Source: Bovifimicola sp050309585 (lineage in GTDB: Bacteria > Bacillota > Clostridia > Lachnospirales > Lachnospiraceae). From it: a stretch of 5,692 bases of DNA. The stretch spans positions 1-5,692 of the forward strand of contig JBNRML010000014.1 of assembly GCA_050309585.1 (NCBI GenBank), written 5' to 3'. Made by a program: the position numbers and the translations under genes. Under the pieces are notes generated by a model. It was not told the origin of the DNA and searched no databases. It saw nothing but the letters and a program-made list of their open reading frames with translations. Below are positions 1 to 5,692 of this stretch, piece by piece (the stretch's first letter is position 1; every line of letters starts with the position of its first letter).

Positions 1-336
1 GTGGTAGCAACAAATTCAGTAACTGTAGTAGTATCTAATCCGCAGTCATTAAGTGCAAACCTTAAGGTAAATGGTTCTACAGGAACACTTAATCTTACAA
101 AAGGTGGAAGTGTGACATTGGTGCCAGATGTGTCAGGTGGGTCAGGAACATATACATATCAGTACTTAATGAAGACATCGGCTTCAGGCAGCTATATGAC
201 TCTTAAAAGTTACAGTTCTGCAACAAGCTATACAGGTCCGCTTACAAGCGCGGGAACAAAGATTTTTGTGGTAAATGTAAAAGACAGTGCAGGAACAGTT
301 GTTTCAAGTAATACGGTGACAGTAGTTGTAAAGTAG
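1..336 (+). CDS. 3' end of a secreted repeat-module protein (5' end outside window)
   Basis: The frame is open from the first base and ends at TAG 334-336. The initial GTG is not a real start: its translation (VVATNSVTVVVS) matches the end of a repeat unit in the downstream amylase, so this is the tail of a longer protein. Residues 1-16 are the end of one repeat, and residues 17-111 form one complete terminal repeat beginning LSANLKVNG, with the YTYQY core, a SYTGPL turn and a final VTVVVK. The repeat is very similar to the four C-terminal repeats of the 1421-aa amylase downstream, which also ends in a Lys where the internal copies have Ser. By analogy the missing N-terminal part is probably a secreted enzyme or binding protein, possibly another glycoside hydrolase, but nothing in the window shows its activity. 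There is no LPXTG motif, hydrophobic tail or SLH domain at the C-terminus. A terminator lies 28 bp after the stop. Confidence 0.85.
   Translation: MVATNSVTVVVSNPQSLSANLKVNGSTGTLNLTKGGSVTLVPDVSGGSGTYTYQYLMKTSASGSYMTLKSYSSATSYTGPLTSAGTKIFVVNVKDSAGTVVSSNTVTVVVK
49..333 (+). repeat. Terminal copy of the shared ~99-aa module (upstream gene)
   Basis: This is one full unit of 95 codons, homologous to the units at 3719-4891. At DNA level it shares an exact 32-nt stretch (160-191) with the third copy of the amylase (4421-4452), so the relationship is recent and not only at protein level. Conserved landmarks are LKVNG, NLTKG, YTYQYLMK, SYTGPL, NVKDS and NTVTVVVK. Confidence 0.85.
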
Positions 337-363
337 TTATATATTTTAGAAATTCATAAATGG

Positions 364-402
364 AAAATCGGTACAGGAATTATGGCCTGTGCCGATTTTT
401 TT
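364..402 (+). terminator. Rho-independent terminator of the upstream gene
   Basis: The 5' arm at 364-377 (AAAATCGGTACAGG) pairs with the 3' arm at 386-399 around an 8-nt loop. The GC-containing core is 368-377/386-395, with one G-U wobble (372/391), and the arm runs into a seven-T tract (396-402). It begins 28 bp after the TAG stop, which separates the upstream gene's transcript from the amylase gene. Confidence 0.9.
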
Positions 403-526
403 ACATAATAAACAATAATTGAGAGTAAAAATTATCAATAATTTACAAATTGTTAATAATATATTAATGAATAATAGTCATTTTGTCTGTTTTGATAAAA
501 TAGATTTGTTAAATATGAAAAAAATA

Positions 527-540
527 TTACAAAATTGTAA
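527..540. promoter_or_regulatory. Possible operator dyad TTACAA-AA-TTGTAA
   Basis: This is a perfect 6-bp inverted repeat with a 2-bp centre, ending 10 bp before the -35 box of the amylase promoter. A related imperfect copy (TTACAAATTGTTAA) lies at 443-456, and a further AT-rich dyad (TTAATA-ATA-TATTAA) at 453-467. The position would suit a regulator or an UP-like element, but the whole intergenic region is so AT-rich that chance dyads are expected. No match to a catabolite-control (cre) site was seen. Confidence 0.25.
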
Positions 541-550
541 ATAAAAGTAG

Positions 551-579
551 TTGATTTTTATTTAGATTATATATATACT
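551..579 (+). promoter_or_regulatory. Sigma-A-type promoter of the amylase gene
   Basis: The -35 is TTGATT (551-556) and the -10 is TATACT (574-579), with an ideal 17-bp spacer. Transcription should begin near 585-587, giving a leader of about 43 nt before the ATG at 629. The leader is too short for a riboswitch and shows no obvious structure apart from the T-run next to the start codon. The surrounding 337-628 region holds no credible gene. Confidence 0.65.
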
Positions 580-610
580 TTATCTGTAGCAAAAATTTAT
601 TATTATAGAA

Positions 611-620
611 AGGAAAGGTG
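611..620 (+). promoter_or_regulatory. Ribosome binding site of the amylase gene, followed by a T8 spacer
   Basis: AGGAAAGGTG resembles the AGGAGGTG consensus and is separated from the ATG at 629 only by eight consecutive T residues (621-628). It supports the start at 629, as does the immediate signal-peptide-like N-terminus. The homopolymer spacer is unusual because a change in its length would alter SD-to-start spacing directly. Confidence 0.8.
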
Positions 621-628
621 TTTTTTTT

Positions 629-3600
629 ATGAAGCTTAAGGGCAAAAAAAAGACTATTGCTAAAAAGACGCTGGCTACTGTTTTATCGGCAGCCATTATA
701 GCATCAAACGGATATGGCCTTGATTTGTCGAAAAGAGTGGAGGCGCAGGCAGCTACTACAACTACGAGCTCAGGAGTCATTGTATTGTCAAATAAAGACA
801 GAAATGAAATCTTTAATGGAACAAGAACAGACTTCAGAGACGAATCCATTTATTTTACAATGGTTACAAGATTTTACAATGGGGATGAAAGTAATGATGT
901 ACAGTGTTGGGATGGTACGCAGTATAACCTGAACGATCCGGCATGGAGAGGTGATTTTAAAGGGTTAATTGAGAAACTTGATTATATTAAGGCATTGGGA
1001 TTCACAGCAATCTGGATTACACCGGTTGTGGAGAATATCAGTGGATATGATTATCATGGATATCATGCAAGCAACTTTAGTAAGGTTGATGAGAGATATG
1101 AGTCAGATGACTGTACATATCAGGATTTGATTGATGCATGTCATGACAAGGGAATGAAGATTATTCAGGACGTTGTTTTTAACCATACCGGTAACTTTGG
1201 AGAAGCTAATCTTTGTCCAATGTTTGAGAAAGTGGGAGATTTGAGCTCACCGGATTGTCTTCAGTTAGCACCCGGTACGGCACTTCCATCTAATTATAAC
1301 GAATTGTTACCTGATGCACAGTATCAGGCACGCTTGGCACTTATGAAGAATACAGACGGTGTAAATCACGATGTTAATAACATATATCATCATTATGGAA
1401 ACTTTAACTGGGATGACTGGACCTGCCAGGTAGCACAGATTGCCGGTGACTGTGTTGATTTAAATACAGAGAATCCATTAGTATATAATTACTTAGTAGA
1501 TGCTTATTCAAATTACATTGATATGGGTGTTGACGGATTCCGTGTGGATACAGTAAGACATATCAGCCGTCTTACATTTAACAAAGTGTTTAATGAGGCA
1601 TTTAAGGAAGCAGGAAGAAGAAATGGAAAAGACTTCTTCATGTTTGGTGAAGTATGTACGAGAGATACAAGTGGTGCATGGTACAGAAATAATCCTGCTA
1701 TGTCGACTCCTTTCTATACATGGAAGGAAACAAAGGATTACCCATGGAGCGATACAGATTGGGAAATAAACTACGAATCAGCAATTCAGTGTTCATTAGA
1801 CAATGCTGATAATGTAAGTGAACAGCCAACAAGTAAAAATGCATTCTTAAATGGAAATGAATATCATGAGACAGACTACAGTGAGTTCTCAGGACTTAGT
1901 GTAATAGACTTCCCAATGCACTGGTCATTCAAGAGTGCAGGACAGGCATTTGGAGTAGCTAAAAAAGATGATAAATACTATAACGATGCAACATGGAATG
2001 TAACATATGTAGATTCACATGACTATGCTCCAGATGGTGCACCGGAAAGTCAGAGATTCTCATTAGGACAGGATGTTTGGGCAGAAAACTTATCACTTAT
2101 GTTTACATTCAGAGGAATTCCATGTATTTACTATGGTTCAGAAACAGAATTCCAGAAAGGTGCAGTAATTGATAAAGGACCAAATATTGCGTTGGCAGAA
2201 TCAGGTCGTGCATATTATGGAGACAATCTTGAAGGTAATGTTATCGCAACAGGATTTGCTTCATATGGCAATGTAAGTGGTGCCATAAAGGATACATTAG
2301 AGTACCCTCTTTCACAGCATATCCAGAGACTTAACAGACTTCGTCAGGCTATACCAGCACTTAGAAAAGGACAGTATTCTACAGAAGGTGTATCAGGAAA
2401 TCTTGCATTTAAGAGACGTTACACAGATGACACAACAGACAGTTTTGTATGTGTATCTATCTCAGGTGATTCTACATTCACAGGTGTGCCAAATGGTAAA
2501 TATGTGGATGCAGTGACAGGTGACGTTAAGAATGTTACAAATGGAACACTTAGTGTATCTGTATCAGGAAAAGGTAACTTAAAAGCATATGTATTAGATA
2601 CAACAAAGACACCGGCACCAGGCAGAGTTATTACAAATGGTACATACTTAACAGACGGTGGTGCAGCAAAGTTAATAGAACAGGACGAAGTTGAAATTAT
2701 TGGTGCAGAAAGCGTTTCATTAAGTAAAACTTCTGTTACAATTCTTGAAGGAGAATCAGAAAAAGTTACAGCAACAGTTTTACCTGAAAATACAACATCA
2801 AAGACAGTTTCATGGACTTCTTCTGATACAAGTGTAGCTAAAGTAAGTGGTGGAAATATAACAGGTGTCGGAGTAGGAACTGCAATCATTACGGCAAAAA
2901 CCACCAATGGAAAAACAGCAACATTAACAGTAACAGTAAAAGAAAATCCTAATATTGTTAAACCTACAGGAATCACATTAAGTGATAAGGAAGTAACAGT
3001 AAAAGAAAAGAACACGGTTACAGTAACAGCCAATGTGTTGCCTGCTAATGCTACAGATAAAAAAGTTATCTGGTCATCAAATGATGAAAGTGTGGCAACT
3101 GTAGCAGGAGGTGTTATAAAAGGCGTAAAAGAAGGTACAGCAATAATTACAGCCTCAACATCTAATGGCTATACAGCCTCAGTAACAGTAACAGTTGAAA
3201 AGAGGTTTGTTTCTTCTACTAAGATATTCTTTAAGAATACATCTGATTGGGCGAAGGTTTGTGCGTATGCATGGAAAGAAGGTACAACGACTACTAATAA
3301 TGGTGCTTGGCCAGGGGAAGAAATGACATGTGTTGATGAAGCAAATAAGATTTATGTTATCGAACTTGACGCAGATGCCGGATTTGAGAAGATTATTTTC
3401 AATAATGGTGGTGCCGGAGTGCAGACAGGTGATTTGACCATTGAGGGATATGAAACACTCTATGACTATGGCACATCTAAATGGGAAGATTACATTCAGA
3501 CAGAACAGGGAACCGTAAATGTAAAATATGTAGATGAAGATGGTACGGTTCTTATAAGCACATCAATAAGTGGTGATGTGGGAGCAAAGTATACAACATC

Positions 3601-4894
3601 TGCAAAGACAATTGACGGATATACATTAAAGACAACACCTGCTAATGCAAGTGGTACATACACTTCAGGTACAATAACAGTAACGTATGTATATGTGAAG
3701 AATAATGTGGAAACACCATTGGCTGGAACATTAAAGGTGAATGGTTCTACAGGAACAGTTAATCTCACAAAAGGTGACAGTGTAACACTTGTACCTACAG
3801 CAACAGGTGGAACAGCTCCGTATACATACCAGTATGTGATGAAAGTAGGAACAAGAAGTGTTGTTCTCAGTAATTACAGCACAAAAACAAGTTACACAGG
3901 TCCTCTTGAAAGTACAGGAACAAAAGTATTTACAGTAAATGTAAAAGACAGTACAGGAAAAGTTGTTTCAACAAATTCAGTTACAGTAGTGGTTTCATCA
4001 GGTGTAACAGCCTTAAGTGCATCGCTCAAGGTAAATGGACAGACAGGAACAATAAATCTCACAAAGGGTGGAAGTGTAACACTTACACCTTCGGCAACAG
4101 GTGGTAGCGGTTCTTATACATATCAGTACTTAATGAAGACATCAGCTTCAGGCAGCAGTATGACACTTAAGAACTACAGTGCGTCATCAAGCTACACAGG
4201 ACCACTTACAAGCGTGGGAACAAAGATATTCACAGTAAATGTAAAAGACAGTACAGGAACAATCGTTGCAACAAACTCAGTGACAGTAGTTGTGTCTGGC
4301 ACACAGGAATTAAGTGCATGTCTTAAGGTAAATGGACAGACAGGAACAATTAATCTCACAAAGGGTGACAGTGTTAAACTTGTTCCAACAGCAAAAGGTG
4401 GTTCAGGCTCATATACATACCAGTACTTAATGAAGACATCGGCTTCAGGCAGTAATATGACACTTAAGAACTATAGTTCAGCCACAAGTTATACAGGTCC
4501 GCTTATGAGTGTAGGTACAAAGATATTTACAGTAAATGTAAAAGACAGCACAGGAACAATCGTTGCAACAAACTCAGTGACAGTGGTTGTATCGAAACCA
4601 CAGGAACTCAGTGCTACACTTAAGGTAAATGGACAGACAGGAACAATTAATCTCACAAAGGGTGACAGTGTTAAACTTGTTCCAACAGCAGTTGGTGGTT
4701 CAGACTCATATACATACCAGTACTTAATGAAGACTTCGGCAACAGGTTCGAATATGATACTTAAGAACTATAGTTCAGCCACAAGTTATACAGGTCCGCT
4801 TACGAGTGTAGGTACAAAGATATTTACGGTAAATGTAAAAGACAGCACAGGAACAATCGTTGCAACAAACACAGTAACGGTTATTGTAAAATAA
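629..4894 (+). CDS. Secreted multidomain GH13 alpha-amylase-family enzyme with CBM26, MucBP and C-terminal repeats
   Basis: This 1421-aa protein is probably an extracellular endo-acting enzyme cleaving alpha-1,4 bonds in starch. Residues 1-41 are a signal peptide: a Lys-rich start, a hydrophobic stretch at 14-25 and a likely AQA cleavage site. The GH13 catalytic domain spans about 72-580 and shows region I DVVFNH (D181-H186), region II DGFRVD with nucleophile D307 and H311, region III with acid/base E341, and region IV VDSHD with transition-state D465. Region IV has Ser463 where many amylases have Asn. The GYDYHGYHASNF substrate-site motif is also present. A beta C-domain follows to about 660. 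Then come two BIG2 Ig-like domains (about 693-771 and 779-857), a CBM26-like starch-binding module (about 862-955, candidate binding aromatics Y880, W882, W894), a MucBP-like domain (about 962-1025) and four ~99-aa repeats (1031-1421). There is no LPXTG or membrane anchor. The subfamily and product (amylase, neopullulanase-like or maltogenic) cannot be fixed. It is transcribed alone, between two terminators. Confidence 0.93.
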   Translation: MKLKGKKKTIAKKTLATVLSAAIIASNGYGLDLSKRVEAQAATTTTSSGVIVLSNKDRNEIFNGTRTDFRDESIYFTMVTRFYNGDESNDVQCWDGTQYNLNDPAWRGDFKGLIEKLDYIKALGFTAIWITPVVENISGYDYHGYHASNFSKVDERYESDDCTYQDLIDACHDKGMKIIQDVVFNHTGNFGEANLCPMFEKVGDLSSPDCLQLAPGTALPSNYNELLPDAQYQARLALMKNTDGVNHDVNNIYHHYGNFNWDDWTCQVAQIAGDCVDLNTENPLVYNYLVDAYSNYIDMGVDGFRVDTVRHISRLTFNKVFNEAFKEAGRRNGKDFFMFGEVCTRDTSGAWYRNNPAMSTPFYTWKETKDYPWSDTDWEINYESAIQCSLDNADNVSEQPTSKNAFLNGNEYHETDYSEFSGLSVIDFPMHWSFKSAGQAFGVAKKDDKYYNDATWNVTYVDSHDYAPDGAPESQRFSLGQDVWAENLSLMFTFRGIPCIYYGSETEFQKGAVIDKGPNIALAESGRAYYGDNLEGNVIATGFASYGNVSGAIKDTLEYPLSQHIQRLNRLRQAIPALRKGQYSTEGVSGNLAFKRRYTDDTTDSFVCVSISGDSTFTGVPNGKYVDAVTGDVKNVTNGTLSVSVSGKGNLKAYVLDTTKTPAPGRVITNGTYLTDGGAAKLIEQDEVEIIGAESVSLSKTSVTILEGESEKVTATVLPENTTSKTVSWTSSDTSVAKVSGGNITGVGVGTAIITAKTTNGKTATLTVTVKENPNIVKPTGITLSDKEVTVKEKNTVTVTANVLPANATDKKVIWSSNDESVATVAGGVIKGVKEGTAIITASTSNGYTASVTVTVEKRFVSSTKIFFKNTSDWAKVCAYAWKEGTTTTNNGAWPGEEMTCVDEANKIYVIELDADAGFEKIIFNNGGAGVQTGDLTIEGYETLYDYGTSKWEDYIQTEQGTVNVKYVDEDGTVLISTSISGDVGAKYTTSAKTIDGYTLKTTPANASGTYTSGTITVTYVYVKNNVETPLAGTLKVNGSTGTVNLTKGDSVTLVPTATGGTAPYTYQYVMKVGTRSVVLSNYSTKTSYTGPLESTGTKVFTVNVKDSTGKVVSTNSVTVVVSSGVTALSASLKVNGQTGTINLTKGGSVTLTPSATGGSGSYTYQYLMKTSASGSSMTLKNYSASSSYTGPLTSVGTKIFTVNVKDSTGTIVATNSVTVVVSGTQELSACLKVNGQTGTINLTKGDSVKLVPTAKGGSGSYTYQYLMKTSASGSNMTLKNYSSATSYTGPLMSVGTKIFTVNVKDSTGTIVATNSVTVVVSKPQELSATLKVNGQTGTINLTKGDSVKLVPTAVGGSDSYTYQYLMKTSATGSNMILKNYSSATSYTGPLTSVGTKIFTVNVKDSTGTIVATNTVTVIVK
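3719..4891 (+). repeat. Four tandem ~297-bp coding repeats (99-aa module)
   Basis: The units start at 3719, 4013, 4310 and 4607, giving periods of 294, 297 and 297 bp; the last unit is 285 bp and ends at the stop. Every unit carries LKVNG, GTxNLTKG, YTYQY, SYTGPL, TKxFTVNVKDS and a VTVxV end strand, suggesting an Ig-like beta sandwich. Unit 1 is the most divergent (KVGTRSVVLSNYS in place of KTSASGSNMTLKNYS). Units 3 and 4 are almost identical, including an exact 72-nt match (4322-4393 and 4619-4690), which points to recent duplication or gene conversion. The same module ends the upstream gene. I cannot confidently assign it to a named family; attachment to the wall or to a glycan is inference. 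Confidence 0.9.
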
Positions 4895-4911
4895 GCAGAA
4901 CGTAAAATATT

Positions 4912-4953
4912 AAAATAAAAGCTACAGGGTAAAAGCTGTAGCTTTTATTTTTT
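4912..4953 (+). terminator. Rho-independent terminator of the amylase gene
   Basis: The arms at 4912-4927 and 4936-4951 pair over 16 bp, with a GC-containing core GCTACAG/CTGTAGC, around an 8-nt loop (4928-4935). The 3' arm runs into a T-rich tract to 4953. The flanking A-run on the 5' side pairs with the T-tract, so some termination of opposite-strand transcripts is also possible. It lies 17 bp after the TAA stop. Confidence 0.92.
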
Positions 4954-4973
4954 GTTCAAAATTACAAATTTTA

Positions 4974-5002
4974 TTGAAAATAACAAAGAGATGTTGTATA
5001 AT
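4974..5002 (+). promoter_or_regulatory. Near-consensus sigma-A promoter of the DHH gene
   Basis: TTGAAA (4974-4979) and a perfect TATAAT (4997-5002) are separated by 17 bp. Transcription should start at about 5008-5010. This makes the DHH gene a separate transcription unit from the amylase gene and bears on its start codon: a TTG at 5017 would leave almost no leader. Confidence 0.8.
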
Positions 5003-5034
5003 ATTACTTAGAATTTTTGAGATTATTGGTGTTC

Positions 5035-5040
5035 GGGGGA
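5035..5040 (+). promoter_or_regulatory. Ribosome binding site deciding a TTG start at 5047
   Basis: GGGGGA lies 6 nt before the TTG at 5047-5049. The earlier in-frame TTG (5017) and GTG (5029) lack a comparable site at proper spacing, and the G-run would then lie inside the coding region. There is no in-frame ATG before the first conserved motif, so a non-ATG start is required. Confidence 0.65.
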
Positions 5041-5046
5041 AAGAAA

Positions 5047-5571
5047 TTGAAAAAGAATACTACAAAATTAGAAGAGCTTGTCTCCTGTATAAATAATGAA
5101 CATATATATATCCAGACCCATAACTTCCCGGATCCTGATGCCATTTCCAGTGCATATGGTCTTCAGCGGTTGTTAGAGGTAAAAGGAATAAAGAGTTCAA
5201 TATGTTATCAGGGAAAAATTGATAAATTTAGTACAAAAAAAATGATAGATTCATTAAATATTGAGATTTTTGATATTAATGAGATTGAAATTAAAGAAAA
5301 CGATGAGATTGTACTTGTTGATTCCCAGCTTGGAAATGTTAATGTACAGAAAACAGCAGGACAAATTGTGGCATGTATAGATCATCATCCATCCTTTAAT
5401 TGTGTTAATTATGAATTTTCCGATATTCGTCCAAAGGTCGGTGCCTGTGCATCTCTTATTGCAGCATATTTCATGGTAAATGATGTTAAAATGACAAGGG
5501 ATGTGGCAACTGCATTAATGTTTGGTATAAAGGTTGATACAGCAAATTTGTCAAGAGGAGTTTCTACTTGA
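5047..5571 (+). CDS. Truncated DHH-family phosphoesterase (NrnA/RecJ-like), DHHA1 domain missing
   Basis: With the TTG start at 5047 the product is 174 aa, cytoplasmic, with no signal peptide. It matches the N-terminal DHH domain of the DHH/DHHA1 phosphoesterase superfamily: motif I HNFPDPDAISSA (H25, D29, D31), motif II VDSQ (D92), motif III IDHH (D112-H114) and motif IV GIKVDTANLSRG (D164). These Asp and His residues bind the catalytic divalent metals. Relatives such as NrnA-type oligoribonuclease/pAp phosphatases are usually about 310-340 aa, with a second DHHA1 substrate-binding domain carrying a Gly-rich GGGH-like motif. Here the frame meets TGA just after motif IV, so that half is absent and the gene is probably a broken remnant. 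The exact substrate (short RNA, pAp, cyclic-dinucleotide product or other) cannot be told. The same frame is open after the TGA to the window end, but its translation does not look like DHHA1. Confidence 0.8.
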   Translation: MKKNTTKLEELVSCINNEHIYIQTHNFPDPDAISSAYGLQRLLEVKGIKSSICYQGKIDKFSTKKMIDSLNIEIFDINEIEIKENDEIVLVDSQLGNVNVQKTAGQIVACIDHHPSFNCVNYEFSDIRPKVGACASLIAAYFMVNDVKMTRDVATALMFGIKVDTANLSRGVST

Positions 5572-5692
5572 GTTTCCGTAGTTTTATCCACAGAACTCCA
5601 TTTTTATAGACACAGCTATAAACAACTTTCAAAAAATGCCCAAAATATAAGGAATCTTCTTTCATTTTGTAGTAAAATTAAGCTACCAAACA
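5572..5692. other. Unassigned AT-rich tail after the DHH break; possible mobile-element edge
   Basis: The sequence where the rest of the DHH gene should be shows no recognisable DHHA1 coding. It contains an inverted repeat TTTATAG/CTATAAA (5603-5609 and 5616-5622, 6-nt loop), an ATTTT/AAAAT dyad (5664-5678) and an imperfect 8-bp stem (5665-5672 and 5683-5690). A 7-bp direct repeat GAGTTTC (5558-5564 and 5570-5576) straddles the junction. The tail is open on + in the DHH frame (about 40 codons) and partly on - (33 codons from an ATG, ending about 5567), neither recognisable. An insertion-sequence end is one explanation; no transposase is visible to prove it. Confidence 0.35.

Noticed and set aside
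492..519. Alternative amylase promoter TTGATA - 16 bp - TATGAA
   Set aside because: The -10 and spacer are poorer than those at 551-579. In a region this AT-rich it may be chance, though a minor upstream start cannot be excluded.
337..628. Catabolite-control (cre) site upstream of the amylase
   Set aside because: Expected for a starch enzyme, but no sequence close to the cre consensus with its central CG was found.
580..932. Overlapping small frames on - (580-849) and + (714-932) around the amylase 5' end
   Set aside because: Both overlap the well-supported signal peptide and early catalytic coding in other frames, and neither has a ribosome binding site or a recognisable product.
2419..3033. 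Long open frame on the - strand (about 204 codons)
   Set aside because: It lies fully antisense to the C-domain and BIG2 coding region of the amylase. Its Val/Thr/Phe-rich translation is what the complement of Thr/Val-rich repeats gives, and there is no ribosome binding site or family resemblance.
3496..3768. Open frame on the - strand (90 codons)
   Set aside because: Antisense shadow of the MucBP-like region and the start of repeat 1, with the same biased composition and no start signals.
3719..4891. CRISPR-like or minisatellite array
   Set aside because: The units are about 297 bp, fully coding, in frame and without unique spacers, so they are protein-domain repeats.
4850..4894. Cell-wall sorting signal at the amylase C-terminus
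   Set aside because: The protein ends in NTVTVIVK with no LPXTG-like motif, hydrophobic segment or basic tail.
5409..5591. Open frame on the - strand (60 codons) across the DHH break
   Set aside because: Mostly the antisense of conserved DHH motifs III-IV. The translation resembles nothing known to me.

Overview
The window looks like low-GC, AT-rich Firmicutes DNA, most plausibly from a gut or rumen Lachnospiraceae-type anaerobe. That is an inference from the codon choice, the Shine-Dalgarno and promoter style, and a secreted starch enzyme carrying a CBM26-type starch-binding module. No species can be named from what is visible.

Layout, all genes on the + strand. Positions 1-336 are the 3' end of a secreted-type protein whose start lies outside the window; what remains is one complete copy of a ~95-99-residue beta-rich module plus the tail of another. 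A strong rho-independent terminator follows (364-402). A 292-bp AT-rich intergenic region then carries a good sigma-A-type promoter (551-579) and a purine-rich ribosome binding site. The main gene (629-4894, 1421 aa) is a very large secreted GH13 alpha-amylase-family enzyme. Its order is signal peptide, catalytic (beta/alpha)8 domain with all four conserved GH13 regions, beta-sheet C domain, two BIG2 Ig-like domains, a CBM26-like starch-binding module, a MucBP-like domain, and four tandem copies of the same module that ends the upstream gene. A second strong terminator follows at 4912-4953. A near-consensus promoter (4974-5002) then drives a DHH-family phosphoesterase gene, probably starting at a TTG codon at 5047. 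That gene stops after 174 codons, right after the last DHH-domain motif, so the DHHA1 half is missing. The last 121 bases are unassigned, contain several dyads, and may be the edge of an inserted element or rearranged DNA.

How the parts fit: the first two genes appear to be separately transcribed paralogues, or at least share a C-terminal cassette, and are likely to act outside the cell on starch or another alpha-glucan. Neither ends in an LPXTG sorting signal, so the shared repeats are candidates for surface attachment or substrate binding. The DHH gene has its own promoter, sits behind a terminator and is functionally unrelated. The most interesting items are the shared, recently duplicated repeat module of unknown function, the amylase/MucBP architecture, and the abrupt loss of the second half of the DHH protein at an unidentified sequence junction.
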